From Streptomyces sp. CB02980 (GTDB lineage Bacteria; Actinomycetota; Actinomycetes; Streptomycetales; Streptomycetaceae): 64,000 bases of DNA. Position 1 is the stretch's first letter. Every line of letters starts with the position of its first letter. The stretch is from the NCBI RefSeq assembly GCF_014451325.2, contig NZ_JACSCH020000008.1, positions 186,001 to 250,000 of the forward strand, given 5' to 3'. Position numbers and translations under genes: made by a program. Below are positions 40,800 to 48,338 of the stretch, in pieces. The notes below the pieces were generated by a model, which did not search any database, was not told the origin of the DNA, and was given only the letters and a program-made list of their open reading frames with translations.

Positions 40800-41798
40800 T
40801 CACGCGAAGGCCGTGAGGTCCTCGTACAGGGCGAAGAGGCGGGGGAGCGGCGAACCGGAGTCCTGCCCGGGGCGGTTCGTCAGCGCGGTCCACGCGGTGG
40901 CGAAGAGCTGACGCGCCCCGGCTCCCGGCCAGGGCGAGGGGAGCAGTTCGGGGGGCAGCAGGGGGTCGGGCCCCATGGCGTACGTGAAGGCGGCGGCGAG
41001 CTGGACGGCGAGCGTCAGCCGCTCGGGGGCCGTCGGGCTCCCGGCGCGCTCCGCGTCGTCCGGGTTCTCCAGGCGGTGGAGGCAGCTTCGGGCGAAGGCG
41101 GCCAGGCGGTCGTGCCGGGCGGCGATCTCGTCGAGCGGCCAGAGTGCGGCGGCCAGCGCCCTCGGTTCGGCGACGTCCCCGACCCGCAGGTCGGTGCTGG
41201 TGAGGTACGTGACCTGGCCGGGGACGCCGAGGTGGTGGGCCTGGGCCTCGACGAGCGGTGCGATCGGATTGGCGGCGGCGTACAGGCCCCCGTGGAGCGG
41301 CGCGGCGCCGAGGTGGAGCAGGGTGTCGCGGAGCGCGTCGCGGGCGGCCCGCGCCGACTCCGGCACGGCGAAGGCGAAGAGGTGCCACCTGCCGTCCCAG
41401 GGGGCGAGGCCGTGGTCCTGGCGGTAGGCGTGACCGACATGGGCGGCGTCGGGAGCGATCGCGCCGGTGGCGTCGGCGACCGCGCGGAGGACGGCCTTGC
41501 GCCCCCGTCCCTCGTGGGTGAAACGGCCCTCCGCGACAAGGCGCTTGACGCAGAGCCGGACCTGCTGGTCGGTCATGGAGAGGAGCCCGGCGACGGCGTA
41601 GAGCTCCCCGGCGTCGACGGTGCCGTCGGTGCGGACGAGGGCGTGGACGAGCGTGCGGGTGGGGACGGGGTTCCACGCGGAGTCCTCCGCAGGGGAGGCG
41701 GGTTCGGCGGATTCGGTGCGTCCGGCATGTTCGGCGCGTCCGGATTCCTCGGCGGCTTCCGCCGTCCCTGCCCCCGTCGGGGTGATGCGGCGCTTCAT
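40800..41798 (-). CDS. PaaX family transcriptional regulator
   Basis: This 332-residue protein has a disordered Glu/Ala-rich N-terminus of about 40 residues, a PaaX winged-helix domain (TRTLVHALVRTDGTVDAGELYAVAGLLSMTDQQVRLCVKRLVAEG) and the PaaX C-terminal domain with WHLFAFAVPESARAARDALRDTLLHLGAAPLHGGLY. PaaX itself represses phenylacetate degradation, but paralogues are widespread and no such genes are nearby. It overlaps the upstream GNAT gene as ATGA and thus forms an operon with it. The natural candidate target is the shared divergent region at 42434-42536. Confidence 0.9.
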   Translation of the reverse strand: MKRRITPTGAGTAEAAEESGRAEHAGRTESAEPASPAEDSAWNPVPTRTLVHALVRTDGTVDAGELYAVAGLLSMTDQQVRLCVKRLVAEGRFTHEGRGRKAVLRAVADATGAIAPDAAHVGHAYRQDHGLAPWDGRWHLFAFAVPESARAARDALRDTLLHLGAAPLHGGLYAAANPIAPLVEAQAHHLGVPGQVTYLTSTDLRVGDVAEPRALAAALWPLDEIAARHDRLAAFARSCLHRLENPDDAERAGSPTAPERLTLAVQLAAAFTYAMGPDPLLPPELLPSPWPGAGARQLFATAWTALTNRPGQDSGSPLPRLFALYEDLTAFA

Positions 41799-42433
41799 CG
41801 GGCCTCCTGGCCGTGCGGGAAGTCGGCGGCCGTGACCGGCCGGTGCATGGTCGTGGCGGAGCCGAAGCCCATCAGATCGCGCAGATAGGGGGTCTTCTCC
41901 GTGTGGACGGAGACGAAGCCGTGCCGCTCGTACAGCGCGCGGGCGCGGGGATTGACGTCGATGACGTCCAACCGGATGCGGCGGCAGCCTGCTTCGGCGG
42001 CCACGGCCGCGATCTCGCGCAGGAGGAGGCCGCCGATGCCCGTGCCCCGGTGCTCCGGGGCGACCGCGATGCCGTCCATCACCAGCTCACGGTCGGCGGG
42101 CCGGCGTTCGAAGAGCGCGAGGAGGGCGAGGCGGGGCAGCCCGCGCAGTAGCCCGTACGCCGCGAGGACGTCCGCCGCGCCGCCACCGGTGAGCCCGCGC
42201 CCGTCGAGCTGGTAGCCCGCCACGCCCGCCACCTCGCCGTCGACGAGCGCGGTGACGCCCCGGTCGAGGTGGAGGTGGGCCGCGAGGAAGGCGCGGGCCT
42301 TGTCGGGGGGATTCAGGGCGGCGCCGAGCTTGCGCCCGAACGCCTCCCAGTACAACGCGGCGACCCTGGCCTCGCTGCCCTCGGGCACGCCACGGTGCAC
42401 CACCGGCCCCGTGTCCGCCGGCCCTGTGTCCAT
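41795..42433 (-). CDS. GNAT family N-acetyltransferase
   Basis: This 212-residue acetyltransferase has the acetyl-CoA-binding motif A in MDGIAVAPEHRGTGIGGLLLREIAAVA (Arg/Gln-x2-Gly-x-Gly/Ala pattern RGTGIG) and the late NPRARALYERHGFV stretch typical of GNATs. The acceptor is unknown. The ATG at 42433 has a strong GGAGGAGG about 5 bases upstream. It is the first gene of the operon with paaX and is divergent from the DUF418 membrane-protein gene. Confidence 0.92.
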   Translation of the reverse strand: MDTGPADTGPVVHRGVPEGSEARVAALYWEAFGRKLGAALNPPDKARAFLAAHLHLDRGVTALVDGEVAGVAGYQLDGRGLTGGGAADVLAAYGLLRGLPRLALLALFERRPADRELVMDGIAVAPEHRGTGIGGLLLREIAAVAAEAGCRRIRLDVIDVNPRARALYERHGFVSVHTEKTPYLRDLMGFGSATTMHRPVTAADFPHGQEAR

Positions 42434-42470
42434 CGGTCCTCCTCCGTCGGGCTCTGCCTTCGAGCTTGCG

Positions 42471-42520
42471 CTATCGATAGTAATACGTTCATTCTCGATA
42501 CGAACGTTTTTGAATCGATA
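42471..42520. promoter_or_regulatory. AT-rich divergent control region with three phased TCGATA sites
   Basis: TCGATA occurs at 42474-42479, 42495-42500 and 42515-42520, spaced 21 and 20 bp, i.e. two helical turns each. The first lies in the palindrome CTATCGATAG. ACGTTC (42485-42490) and GAACGT (42501-42506) form an inverted repeat between them. The stretch is strikingly AT-rich for this DNA and lies between the GNAT and DUF418 genes. It probably holds both promoters and an operator, perhaps for the PaaX regulator. Confidence 0.6.
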
Positions 42521-42536
42521 GATACGGGGGAAGGGC

Positions 42537-43793
42537 ATGACACTGCAAGCGACGGCGGCAGAGCGAGGCGCCGGGGATCCGGGACCCGGGGGCGGTGCGC
42601 GGCTCGCGCACGTCGACGCCCTGCGCGGGTTCGCCCTGTTCGGCATCCTCGTCGTCAACATCGGCTACCTGGCATCGGCCTACCACGGTGTGGGTCTGGC
42701 GGACCCCGGCTTCGACTCGCCGCTCGACAGCGCGGTCCGGTGGTTCGGCACGGTGTTCTTCGAGGCCAAGTTCTTCCTGCTGTTCTCGTTCCTCTTCGGG
42801 TACAGCTTCACCCTGCAGCTCGACTCGGCCGAGCGCGGCGGCGTCCGCTTCGCCCCGCGCTTCCTGCGGCGCCTCGCGGGCCTGTTCGTCCTCGGCGCGC
42901 TGCACGCGGTCCTGCTGTACCCCGGTGACATCCTCACCACGTACGCCGTCCTCGGTCTGATCCTGCTCGCCGCCCGCCGTGTGCGGCCCCGCGCCGCAGT
43001 GCGTACCGCCGTGATCCTGCTCGCCGTCACCGCCGCCCTGTACCTCCTGCTCGCGTGGGGCGTGCATCTGGCCGGCGACGCGGGGGCCGATCCGGGTGCC
43101 GCCGCCGAGGCCGAGCGGGCCATGCGGGAGCTGCGGGGCGGCCCCGGCGCGGTGATCGGGGAGCATCTGGGGCAGCTGTCCGAGTTCGTGTTCGTGCTGA
43201 TCCTCTTCCAGGCTCCGGCCGCACTGGCCGCCTTCTTCCTCGGATTCGCCGCCGGGCGGGCCCGGGCACTCGGGGACCTCGCCCGTCATCGCGGGACCCT
43301 GATCCGGCTCCAGTGGGCGGGTTTCACGGTCGGGCTGCTCGGCGCGGTGATCTACGCGCACGCGAACCTGGTGGCGTCGGACAGTGCCTACCAGGCCCTC
43401 GCCGTCGCGGTCGACGTCCTGACCGCGCCGCTGCTCGCCGCCGCGTACGCCGCCACCGTGCTCCGGCTCGCCCAGGGGCGGTTCGGGAAGCGGACGGTGG
43501 CCGTGCTCGGGCCGGTGGGCAGCATGACGCTGACCTGCTATCTCGCTCAATCGCTGGTCTGTGCACTGCTGTTCACCGGGTACGGGGCGGGCCTGGTGGG
43601 GCGGGTGCCGCCGTCCGGGGTCCTCGCGATCGCGGTCGCGCTCTTCGCCGCACAGGCCGTCGCGAGTCGGTGGTGGCTGCGGCGCCACCGGTACGGCCCG
43701 GTCGAATGGCTGCTGCGGGCCTGGACCGCGCTGACGTGGCCGCCCCTGCGGCGCGCGGGGGCGTCGCAGGCCTCGGAGGCGGCGCAGGGGTGA
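42537..43793 (+). CDS. DUF418 (YeiB-like) membrane protein
   Basis: This 418-residue protein has about ten hydrophobic segments. It starts with the family hallmark DALRGFALFGILVVNI, has FEAKFFLLFSFLFGYSF around residues 75-95, and the C-terminal DUF418 domain with MTLTCYLAQSLV and GPVEWLLRAWTALTW. The family is related to acyltransferase-3-type membrane proteins, but its function is unknown. GGGGGAAGGGC precedes the ATG. Its divergent partner is the GNAT/PaaX operon, suggesting that PaaX may control it. Confidence 0.93.
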   Translation: MTLQATAAERGAGDPGPGGGARLAHVDALRGFALFGILVVNIGYLASAYHGVGLADPGFDSPLDSAVRWFGTVFFEAKFFLLFSFLFGYSFTLQLDSAERGGVRFAPRFLRRLAGLFVLGALHAVLLYPGDILTTYAVLGLILLAARRVRPRAAVRTAVILLAVTAALYLLLAWGVHLAGDAGADPGAAAEAERAMRELRGGPGAVIGEHLGQLSEFVFVLILFQAPAALAAFFLGFAAGRARALGDLARHRGTLIRLQWAGFTVGLLGAVIYAHANLVASDSAYQALAVAVDVLTAPLLAAAYAATVLRLAQGRFGKRTVAVLGPVGSMTLTCYLAQSLVCALLFTGYGAGLVGRVPPSGVLAIAVALFAAQAVASRWWLRRHRYGPVEWLLRAWTALTWPPLRRAGASQASEAAQG

Positions 43794-43860
43794 GGGGGCG
43801 GGGGTAGGGGCGGGGCCGGCCGACCCCTGGACGTCTCCCGGGCGATGCGGTTAGCTGCAC

Positions 43861-43889
43861 TTGCACCTAATCAATAAGTTGCATAAGGA
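43861..43889 (+). promoter_or_regulatory. AT-rich upstream region of the redox operon
   Basis: After a GC-rich stretch the sequence becomes AT-rich at 43861-43889, with TTGCA repeated at 43861-43865 and 43879-43883 (18 bp apart) and AAGGAG at 43884-43889 as ribosome site. TAAGTT (43875-43880) could be a -10 for TTAGCT at 43851. The promoter call is weak, but the 18-bp repeat spacing may mark a regulator site. Confidence 0.35.
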
Positions 43890-43895
43890 GCTGTC

Positions 43896-44321
43896 ATGCA
43901 TCCGTTCCGTACCGCCGTCGAGAACCGGGACCACGCCGCCATCGAGGCCCTGCTCGCCGAGGACGTGGTCTTCACCAGCCCGGTGGCCTTCCGTCCGTAC
44001 CCCGGCAAGGCCATCACCGCCGCGATCCTGCGCGGAGTGATGCGCGTCTTCACCGACTTCACGTACGTCCGGGAGATCGGGAGCGACGACGGCCGGGACC
44101 ACGCCCTCGTCTTCACCGCGAAGGTCGGCGACATGGAGATCAACGGCTGCGACTTCCTCCACTTCGACGAGGAGGGAAGGATCGACGACTTCATGGTCAT
44201 GGTCCGGCCGCTCTCCGCCGCGCAGGCGCTCTCCGCCGCCATGGGCGCCCAGTTCGACCGCATCAAGGAGGAGGCCTTCGCCGCGTCCGCCGCGGGTACG
44301 GCCCCCGAGGGCGAGCGGTGA
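43896..44321 (+). CDS. SnoaL/NTF2-like family protein
   Basis: This 141-residue protein has the NTF2-like cone fold pattern: FRTAVENRDHAAIEALLAEDVVFTSP at the start and DFLHFDEEGRIDDFMVMVRP near the end. Members are polyketide cyclases, steroid isomerases or stability partners of other enzymes; nothing here fixes the reaction. AAGGAG lies 6 bases before the ATG. Its stop overlaps the GTG of the CrtI-like gene by 4 bases, so the two proteins are made together and may act on the same hydrophobic substrate. Confidence 0.87.
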   Translation: MHPFRTAVENRDHAAIEALLAEDVVFTSPVAFRPYPGKAITAAILRGVMRVFTDFTYVREIGSDDGRDHALVFTAKVGDMEINGCDFLHFDEEGRIDDFMVMVRPLSAAQALSAAMGAQFDRIKEEAFAASAAGTAPEGER

Positions 44322-45808
44322 GCGGCGCGGACTTCGACGCCGTCGTCATCGGCGCGGGCAACGCCGGGCTCACCGCAGCCGCCACCCTCCAGCGGGCCGG
44401 CGCCCGCACGCTGCTCGTCGAGCGCCACAGCGTGCCCGGCGGCTGCGCGACCTCCTTCCGCCGGGGCCGGTTCGAGTTCGAGGTGGCGCTGCACCAGCTC
44501 TCCGGCATCGGCGCCGAGGGCCAGGCGTTCACGCTGCGGCCCCTCTTCGACGAACTGGGCATCGGCGACCGGCTGACCTGGGTCGGGGAACCCGACCTCT
44601 ACCGCACGGTCGTGCCCGGCTCCTTCGACGTGACCCTGCCGGCGGACTGGGAGGGCGCGACCGCGACCCTGGAGGCGCACTTCCCCGGCAACCGCGCCCG
44701 CATCGAACGGTTCTTCGCCCTCGTGCGGGACCTCACCTTCTGGCAGATCGCCGCGATGCGCGGCACCCCCGCCGACCAGGTGGACGAGCTCCTCTTCCGG
44801 CACGGCCTGCGGCCCGCGCGGGACGTCCTCGACGAGCACTTCGAGGACGAGCGCCTCAAGGCGGTCCTCGCCTCCTACTGGGGCTACCTCGGCCAGCCGC
44901 CGTCCCGGCTGCCCTTCCAGGACCTGGCCCTTGTCCTCTTCGCGTACCTGGAGTTCAAGCCCTGGCACCTCCGCGGCGGATCGCAGGCGATGTCCAGCGC
45001 GATCCTCGACGCGTTCCTGGAGGCCGGCGGCGACGTGCGGTTCCACACCGCGGTCGACGCGATCCTGACGCGGGGCGGGAAGGTCGCCGGCGTCCGCCTC
45101 GACGACGGCCAGGAGGTGAGCGCGACCGATGTCGTCTCCAACGCCTCCCTGCCCCTCACGTACGGCATGCTCGACGGCCTCGACATCCCCGGCGCCGTCC
45201 GCGCCGACCTCGCCTCCCGTCGGATCGGGGTCTCCGGCTTCGTCCTGCACATGGGCCTCGACGCCGGCCCGGCGGAACTCGGCTTCACCACGAGCACCAC
45301 CTTCGTCAACACCGACCTGGACGCCGACCGCACGTCCGCCTCCTGGCGTACCCGCGAACCGGCCCGGGGCATCTGCGTCACCTCGTACGACGTGGAGCCG
45401 ATCGGCTTCGCGCCCCGCGGGGCCACCCACGTCAGCCTCATGACCCTCCAGTACGGCTCCGCCTGGGACGGCGTCGAACCCGCCGCGTACGCCCGGGAGA
45501 AGTTCGCCTACGCCGAGACACTGCTCGACCTCGTCGAGACCGTCACCCCCGGCATCCGGGGCGTCATCGAGGAGGTCGACGTCGCCACCCCGCTCACCAT
45601 GAGCCGCTACCTGGGCCACCCGGGCGGGGCGATCTACGGCTACGACCAGGACGCCACCGAGAGCTGGCAGTTCCGCGACAGCGAACTCCGCCCGCACGTG
45701 CCGGGCCTCCACCTCGCCGGATCCTGGTCCGGCATGGGCGGCTTCCAGCCCACCCTCGAAGCGGGCGCGCGCGTGGCCCGGCGCCTGCTGCGGTCCAAGG
45801 CCGCCTGA
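44318..45808 (+). CDS. Phytoene desaturase/carotenoid isomerase-like FAD oxidoreductase
   Basis: This 496-residue flavoprotein of the CrtI/RetSat group has an N-terminal FAD motif VVIGAGNAGLTAAATLQRAG, then VERHSVPGGCATSFRRGRFEFE, and a C-terminal FAD site GLHLAGSWSGMGGFQPTLEAG. Members desaturate, saturate or isomerise long polyene or retinoid-like lipids. No other carotenoid genes (crtE, crtB, crtY) are present, so the substrate is open. GTG start with GTGA overlap with the preceding gene; a ferredoxin reductase-like gene follows, which could supply or accept electrons. Confidence 0.9.
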   Translation: MSGADFDAVVIGAGNAGLTAAATLQRAGARTLLVERHSVPGGCATSFRRGRFEFEVALHQLSGIGAEGQAFTLRPLFDELGIGDRLTWVGEPDLYRTVVPGSFDVTLPADWEGATATLEAHFPGNRARIERFFALVRDLTFWQIAAMRGTPADQVDELLFRHGLRPARDVLDEHFEDERLKAVLASYWGYLGQPPSRLPFQDLALVLFAYLEFKPWHLRGGSQAMSSAILDAFLEAGGDVRFHTAVDAILTRGGKVAGVRLDDGQEVSATDVVSNASLPLTYGMLDGLDIPGAVRADLASRRIGVSGFVLHMGLDAGPAELGFTTSTTFVNTDLDADRTSASWRTREPARGICVTSYDVEPIGFAPRGATHVSLMTLQYGSAWDGVEPAAYAREKFAYAETLLDLVETVTPGIRGVIEEVDVATPLTMSRYLGHPGGAIYGYDQDATESWQFRDSELRPHVPGLHLAGSWSGMGGFQPTLEAGARVARRLLRSKAA

Positions 45809-45827
45809 AGTGACCCGGGAGACACCT

Positions 45828-46970
45828 GTGACGCCTCATCACCTCACCGCGCGCTTCGCCGGCGCGGACCGCATCCGGGACGAGATCGCGGCCCGCCCGG
45901 CCGACGCCGCCGACCACGCCGCGCGGACCCGCCGCACCATCGACGCCTACCACCCGCGCCGGCTCGACCTGCGGGTCGACCGCGTCGTCGACGAGACGCC
46001 GAGCACCCGCACCTTCCGGCTCCGCCGCCCCGACGGCACCGACCTGCCGCCCTTCCTCGCCGGGCAGTACGTCGGAGTGTTCGCGGACGGGACGAACCGG
46101 CCGTACGCGATCTCCTCCAGCCCGGCCGACCTGAGCCACTACGACCTGACCGTGCGCCGCGTGCCCGGCGGGCGGATCAGCAACCACCTGCTCGACACCC
46201 TCGCCACCGGTCACACCCTGACGACCACCGGTCCCCAGGGCACCTTCCACCACAACCCGCTCTTCCACGGCGAGGACGTCGTCTTTCTCGCGGGCGGCTC
46301 CGGTGTCGCACCCGCGATGAGCATGGCCAGGGAGATCGCCGACCGGGGCCTCGACCGGCGCTTCCATCTCCTCTACGGCTCCCGGTCCCTCGACGACGTC
46401 CTGTTCCGCACGGAGCTCGACGCGCTCGCCGCCGACCGTCCCGGCATCCGCGTCCACCACGTCCTCCAGGAACGGGACCCGCGTTGGCAGGGCCCCACCG
46501 GACTGCTGACCGCCGCACTCGTCACGGAGCTCGCCGGGCCCCTCGACGGGCGGATGGTGTACGTGTGCGGGCCCCAGGCCCTCTACCCGTACGCCCTCGG
46601 TCAGCTCACCGAGCGGCTCGGACACCCGCGCCGCCGGATCCGCTTCGAGGCCAACGGCGCCCCCGCCGATCCCACCCGGCAGCCGCACTGGCCGGCCGGT
46701 GCCGACCCTGCGGAGCAGGTCACGGTCGCCGCCCGCGGCACGGCCTTCCGCACCCCGAGGGGCCGCCCCCTCCTGGACGCCCTGGAGGACGCCGGCGTCC
46801 GCCCCGAGTCCGCCTGCCGCTCGGGCGAGTGCGGCCTGTGCCGGGTCCGCGTCCTCAAGGGCGAGGTCCACCACGCGGACGAGGCCCGACTCCGGCTCTC
46901 CGACCCGGACTCGGGGTACGCGCACGCGTGCGTCGCGTATCCCCTGACGGACGTGGAGCTGGACGTGTGA
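45828..46970 (+). CDS. Ferredoxin-NADP reductase-like protein fused to a 2Fe-2S ferredoxin
   Basis: This is an oxidoreductase of about 380 residues. A flavin-binding barrel (RPYAISSSP binds FAD/FMN) is followed by the NAD(P)-binding domain (VVFLAGGSGVAPAMSM ... VYVCGPQALY) and a plant-type ferredoxin with CRSGECGLC and a fourth Cys in AHACVAYP, giving one 2Fe-2S cluster. It resembles vanillate/phthalate-type and CrtI-adjacent reductases. I chose GTG 45828 with GGGAG 6 bases upstream; GTG 45810 in the same frame is an alternative. It is the third gene of the redox operon, 19 bases after the CrtI-like gene, and is its likely electron partner. Confidence 0.9.
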   Translation: MTPHHLTARFAGADRIRDEIAARPADAADHAARTRRTIDAYHPRRLDLRVDRVVDETPSTRTFRLRRPDGTDLPPFLAGQYVGVFADGTNRPYAISSSPADLSHYDLTVRRVPGGRISNHLLDTLATGHTLTTTGPQGTFHHNPLFHGEDVVFLAGGSGVAPAMSMAREIADRGLDRRFHLLYGSRSLDDVLFRTELDALAADRPGIRVHHVLQERDPRWQGPTGLLTAALVTELAGPLDGRMVYVCGPQALYPYALGQLTERLGHPRRRIRFEANGAPADPTRQPHWPAGADPAEQVTVAARGTAFRTPRGRPLLDALEDAGVRPESACRSGECGLCRVRVLKGEVHHADEARLRLSDPDSGYAHACVAYPLTDVELDV

Positions 46971-47145
46971 GGCGGAGAGGAATCCGGCGGGCGTGGCCGT
47001 ACGTACGCACATCGGTCGTCCGTACGAGGGGAAGTGGCTCGAACATTCACCGATTCAGGTGACAGCGGCCGAGGCGAAACGTCCCTCCCGGAAGGCGGAC
47101 GTCCACGCTCGAAGCGACACATGGAGCCACCCTGTGGAGCGCCCG

Positions 47146-47661
47146 ATGCAGCTGATCCCCCGTCATGACCCCTACATGGCCGTCCGCTCGACCGGCGGCG
47201 CCACCGTCGCCGCCCTCCGGGGTGAACTCGACCTCGTCCTCGTACGGCACCTGCGGCCCGAGCTCGACGCCCTCGTGCGGGAGTCCGACGCCCTGACCGT
47301 AGACATCCGGCGCCTCACCTTCTGCGATGCCACCGGGCTCGGCCTCCTCGCCCACTGCGCCGTGCGCACCCGGCAGCGGGGGGCGCGCTGGCGGCTCGTC
47401 TGCGACCAGCCGTGGATCCTCCGGCTCATCCGCCTGACGGAGCTCGACGACGTCCTGAGCCCGGAAGGGCCGTCGGAAAGGGATCCGGAAAGGGATCCGG
47501 AGGGGGAGCCGGAGGGCGAGACGCCGTGGGTGTTCCCGGAAGGGTGGGACGTGGGGGCGTCGGGCGGGCTGCCGGGCGGGCTGCCGGAGATGGCGGCCCC
47601 TCACTGGGATCCGGCGGGCCCCCTGCTGTCCGAACCCGGTGTGACGAGACCCGTCTCGTAG
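47146..47661 (+). CDS. STAS-domain protein (anti-sigma factor antagonist-like)
   Basis: This 171-residue protein has a STAS domain in its first 110 residues (VAALRGELDLVLVRHLRPELDALV ... LTVDIRRLTFCDATGLGLL). At the position of the phosphorylated Ser of SpoIIAA-like proteins it has Thr in DATG. Such proteins release alternative sigma factors from kinase-type anti-sigma factors. After the domain comes a tail of about 50 residues with ERDPERDPEGEPEGE and Gly/Pro repeats, which overlaps the convergent response-regulator gene by 61 bases. GGAG lies 8 bases before the ATG. The 175 bp upstream show no recognisable promoter. Confidence 0.88.
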   Translation: MQLIPRHDPYMAVRSTGGATVAALRGELDLVLVRHLRPELDALVRESDALTVDIRRLTFCDATGLGLLAHCAVRTRQRGARWRLVCDQPWILRLIRLTELDDVLSPEGPSERDPERDPEGEPEGETPWVFPEGWDVGASGGLPGGLPEMAAPHWDPAGPLLSEPGVTRPVS

Positions 47662-48338
47662 GCCGCGATCACGGCCTGTGCCCGGTCGCGCAGCCGGAGC
47701 TTCGACAGGATGCGGGCGACATGCGTCTTCACCGTCGCCTCGCTCAGCCGGAACCGCTCGGCCAGTTCGGCGTTGCTGTGACCGCGCGCAAGGGCCTCGA
47801 AGACCTCCAGCTCGCGCGGGGTCAGCGTGGCGAGTTCGCGGTGCGGGGCGGCCGATCGTCCGTCGGACGTGGCGAAGCGCTCCACCAGACGACGGGTGAT
47901 CGCCGGGGCGAGGAGCGCGTCGCCGGACCGGACGAGCCGCACCGCCGCCGTCAGATGCTCGGGAGTCACGTCCTTGAGCAGGAAGCCGCTCGCGCCCGCG
48001 CCGAGCGCCGCGTACACGTACCGGTCGAGGTCGTAGGTGGTGAGGACGACGATCCTGGGCGCCTCCGGCTCGTCCGCCCCGCCCGCCTGCCCGGCCCTGT
48101 CCGCGAGGATGCGGCGCGTGGCCTCCAGGCCGTCCGTTCCGGGCATCCGGATGTCCATCAGGACCACGTCCGGCCGGGTCCGCCGCACCGCGGCCACCGC
48201 CGCGTCACCGTCGGCGGCCTCCGCGACCACGTCGATGCCGTCGGCGGCGAGGATCATCCGGAAACCGGTCCGGACCAGGGCCTGGTCGTCGACGATCACC
48301 ACCCGCGGAGCGTCGGTCCTGCGCGGAGCGTCGGTCAC
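47601..48338 (-). CDS. NarL/LuxR-type response regulator
   Basis: This 245-residue response regulator has a receiver domain with the acidic pair in VVIVDDQ, phosphoacceptor Asp62 in VVLMDIRMPG and Lys in FLLKDV. Its C-terminal GerE helix-turn-helix is LTPRELEVFEALARGHSNAELAERFRLSEATVKTHV. The GTG start overlaps the kinase stop as GTGA and has GGGAGG 6 bases upstream. With the kinase it forms a two-component system, divergent from a MacB-like exporter that it may control. Confidence 0.94.
   Translation of the reverse strand: MTDAPRRTDAPRVVIVDDQALVRTGFRMILAADGIDVVAEAADGDAAVAAVRRTRPDVVLMDIRMPGTDGLEATRRILADRAGQAGGADEPEAPRIVVLTTYDLDRYVYAALGAGASGFLLKDVTPEHLTAAVRLVRSGDALLAPAITRRLVERFATSDGRSAAPHRELATLTPRELEVFEALARGHSNAELAERFRLSEATVKTHVARILSKLRLRDRAQAVIAAYETGLVTPGSDSRGPAGSQ

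Noticed and set aside
41795..42433. GNAT acetyltransferase as the toxin of a toxin-antitoxin pair
   Set aside because: The partner is a PaaX regulator rather than a ribbon-helix-helix antitoxin, it is not upstream, and the GNAT is longer than the known toxins.
43896..46970. Carotenoid biosynthesis cluster
   Set aside because: Only a CrtI-like gene is present; no geranylgeranyl diphosphate synthase, phytoene synthase or cyclase.
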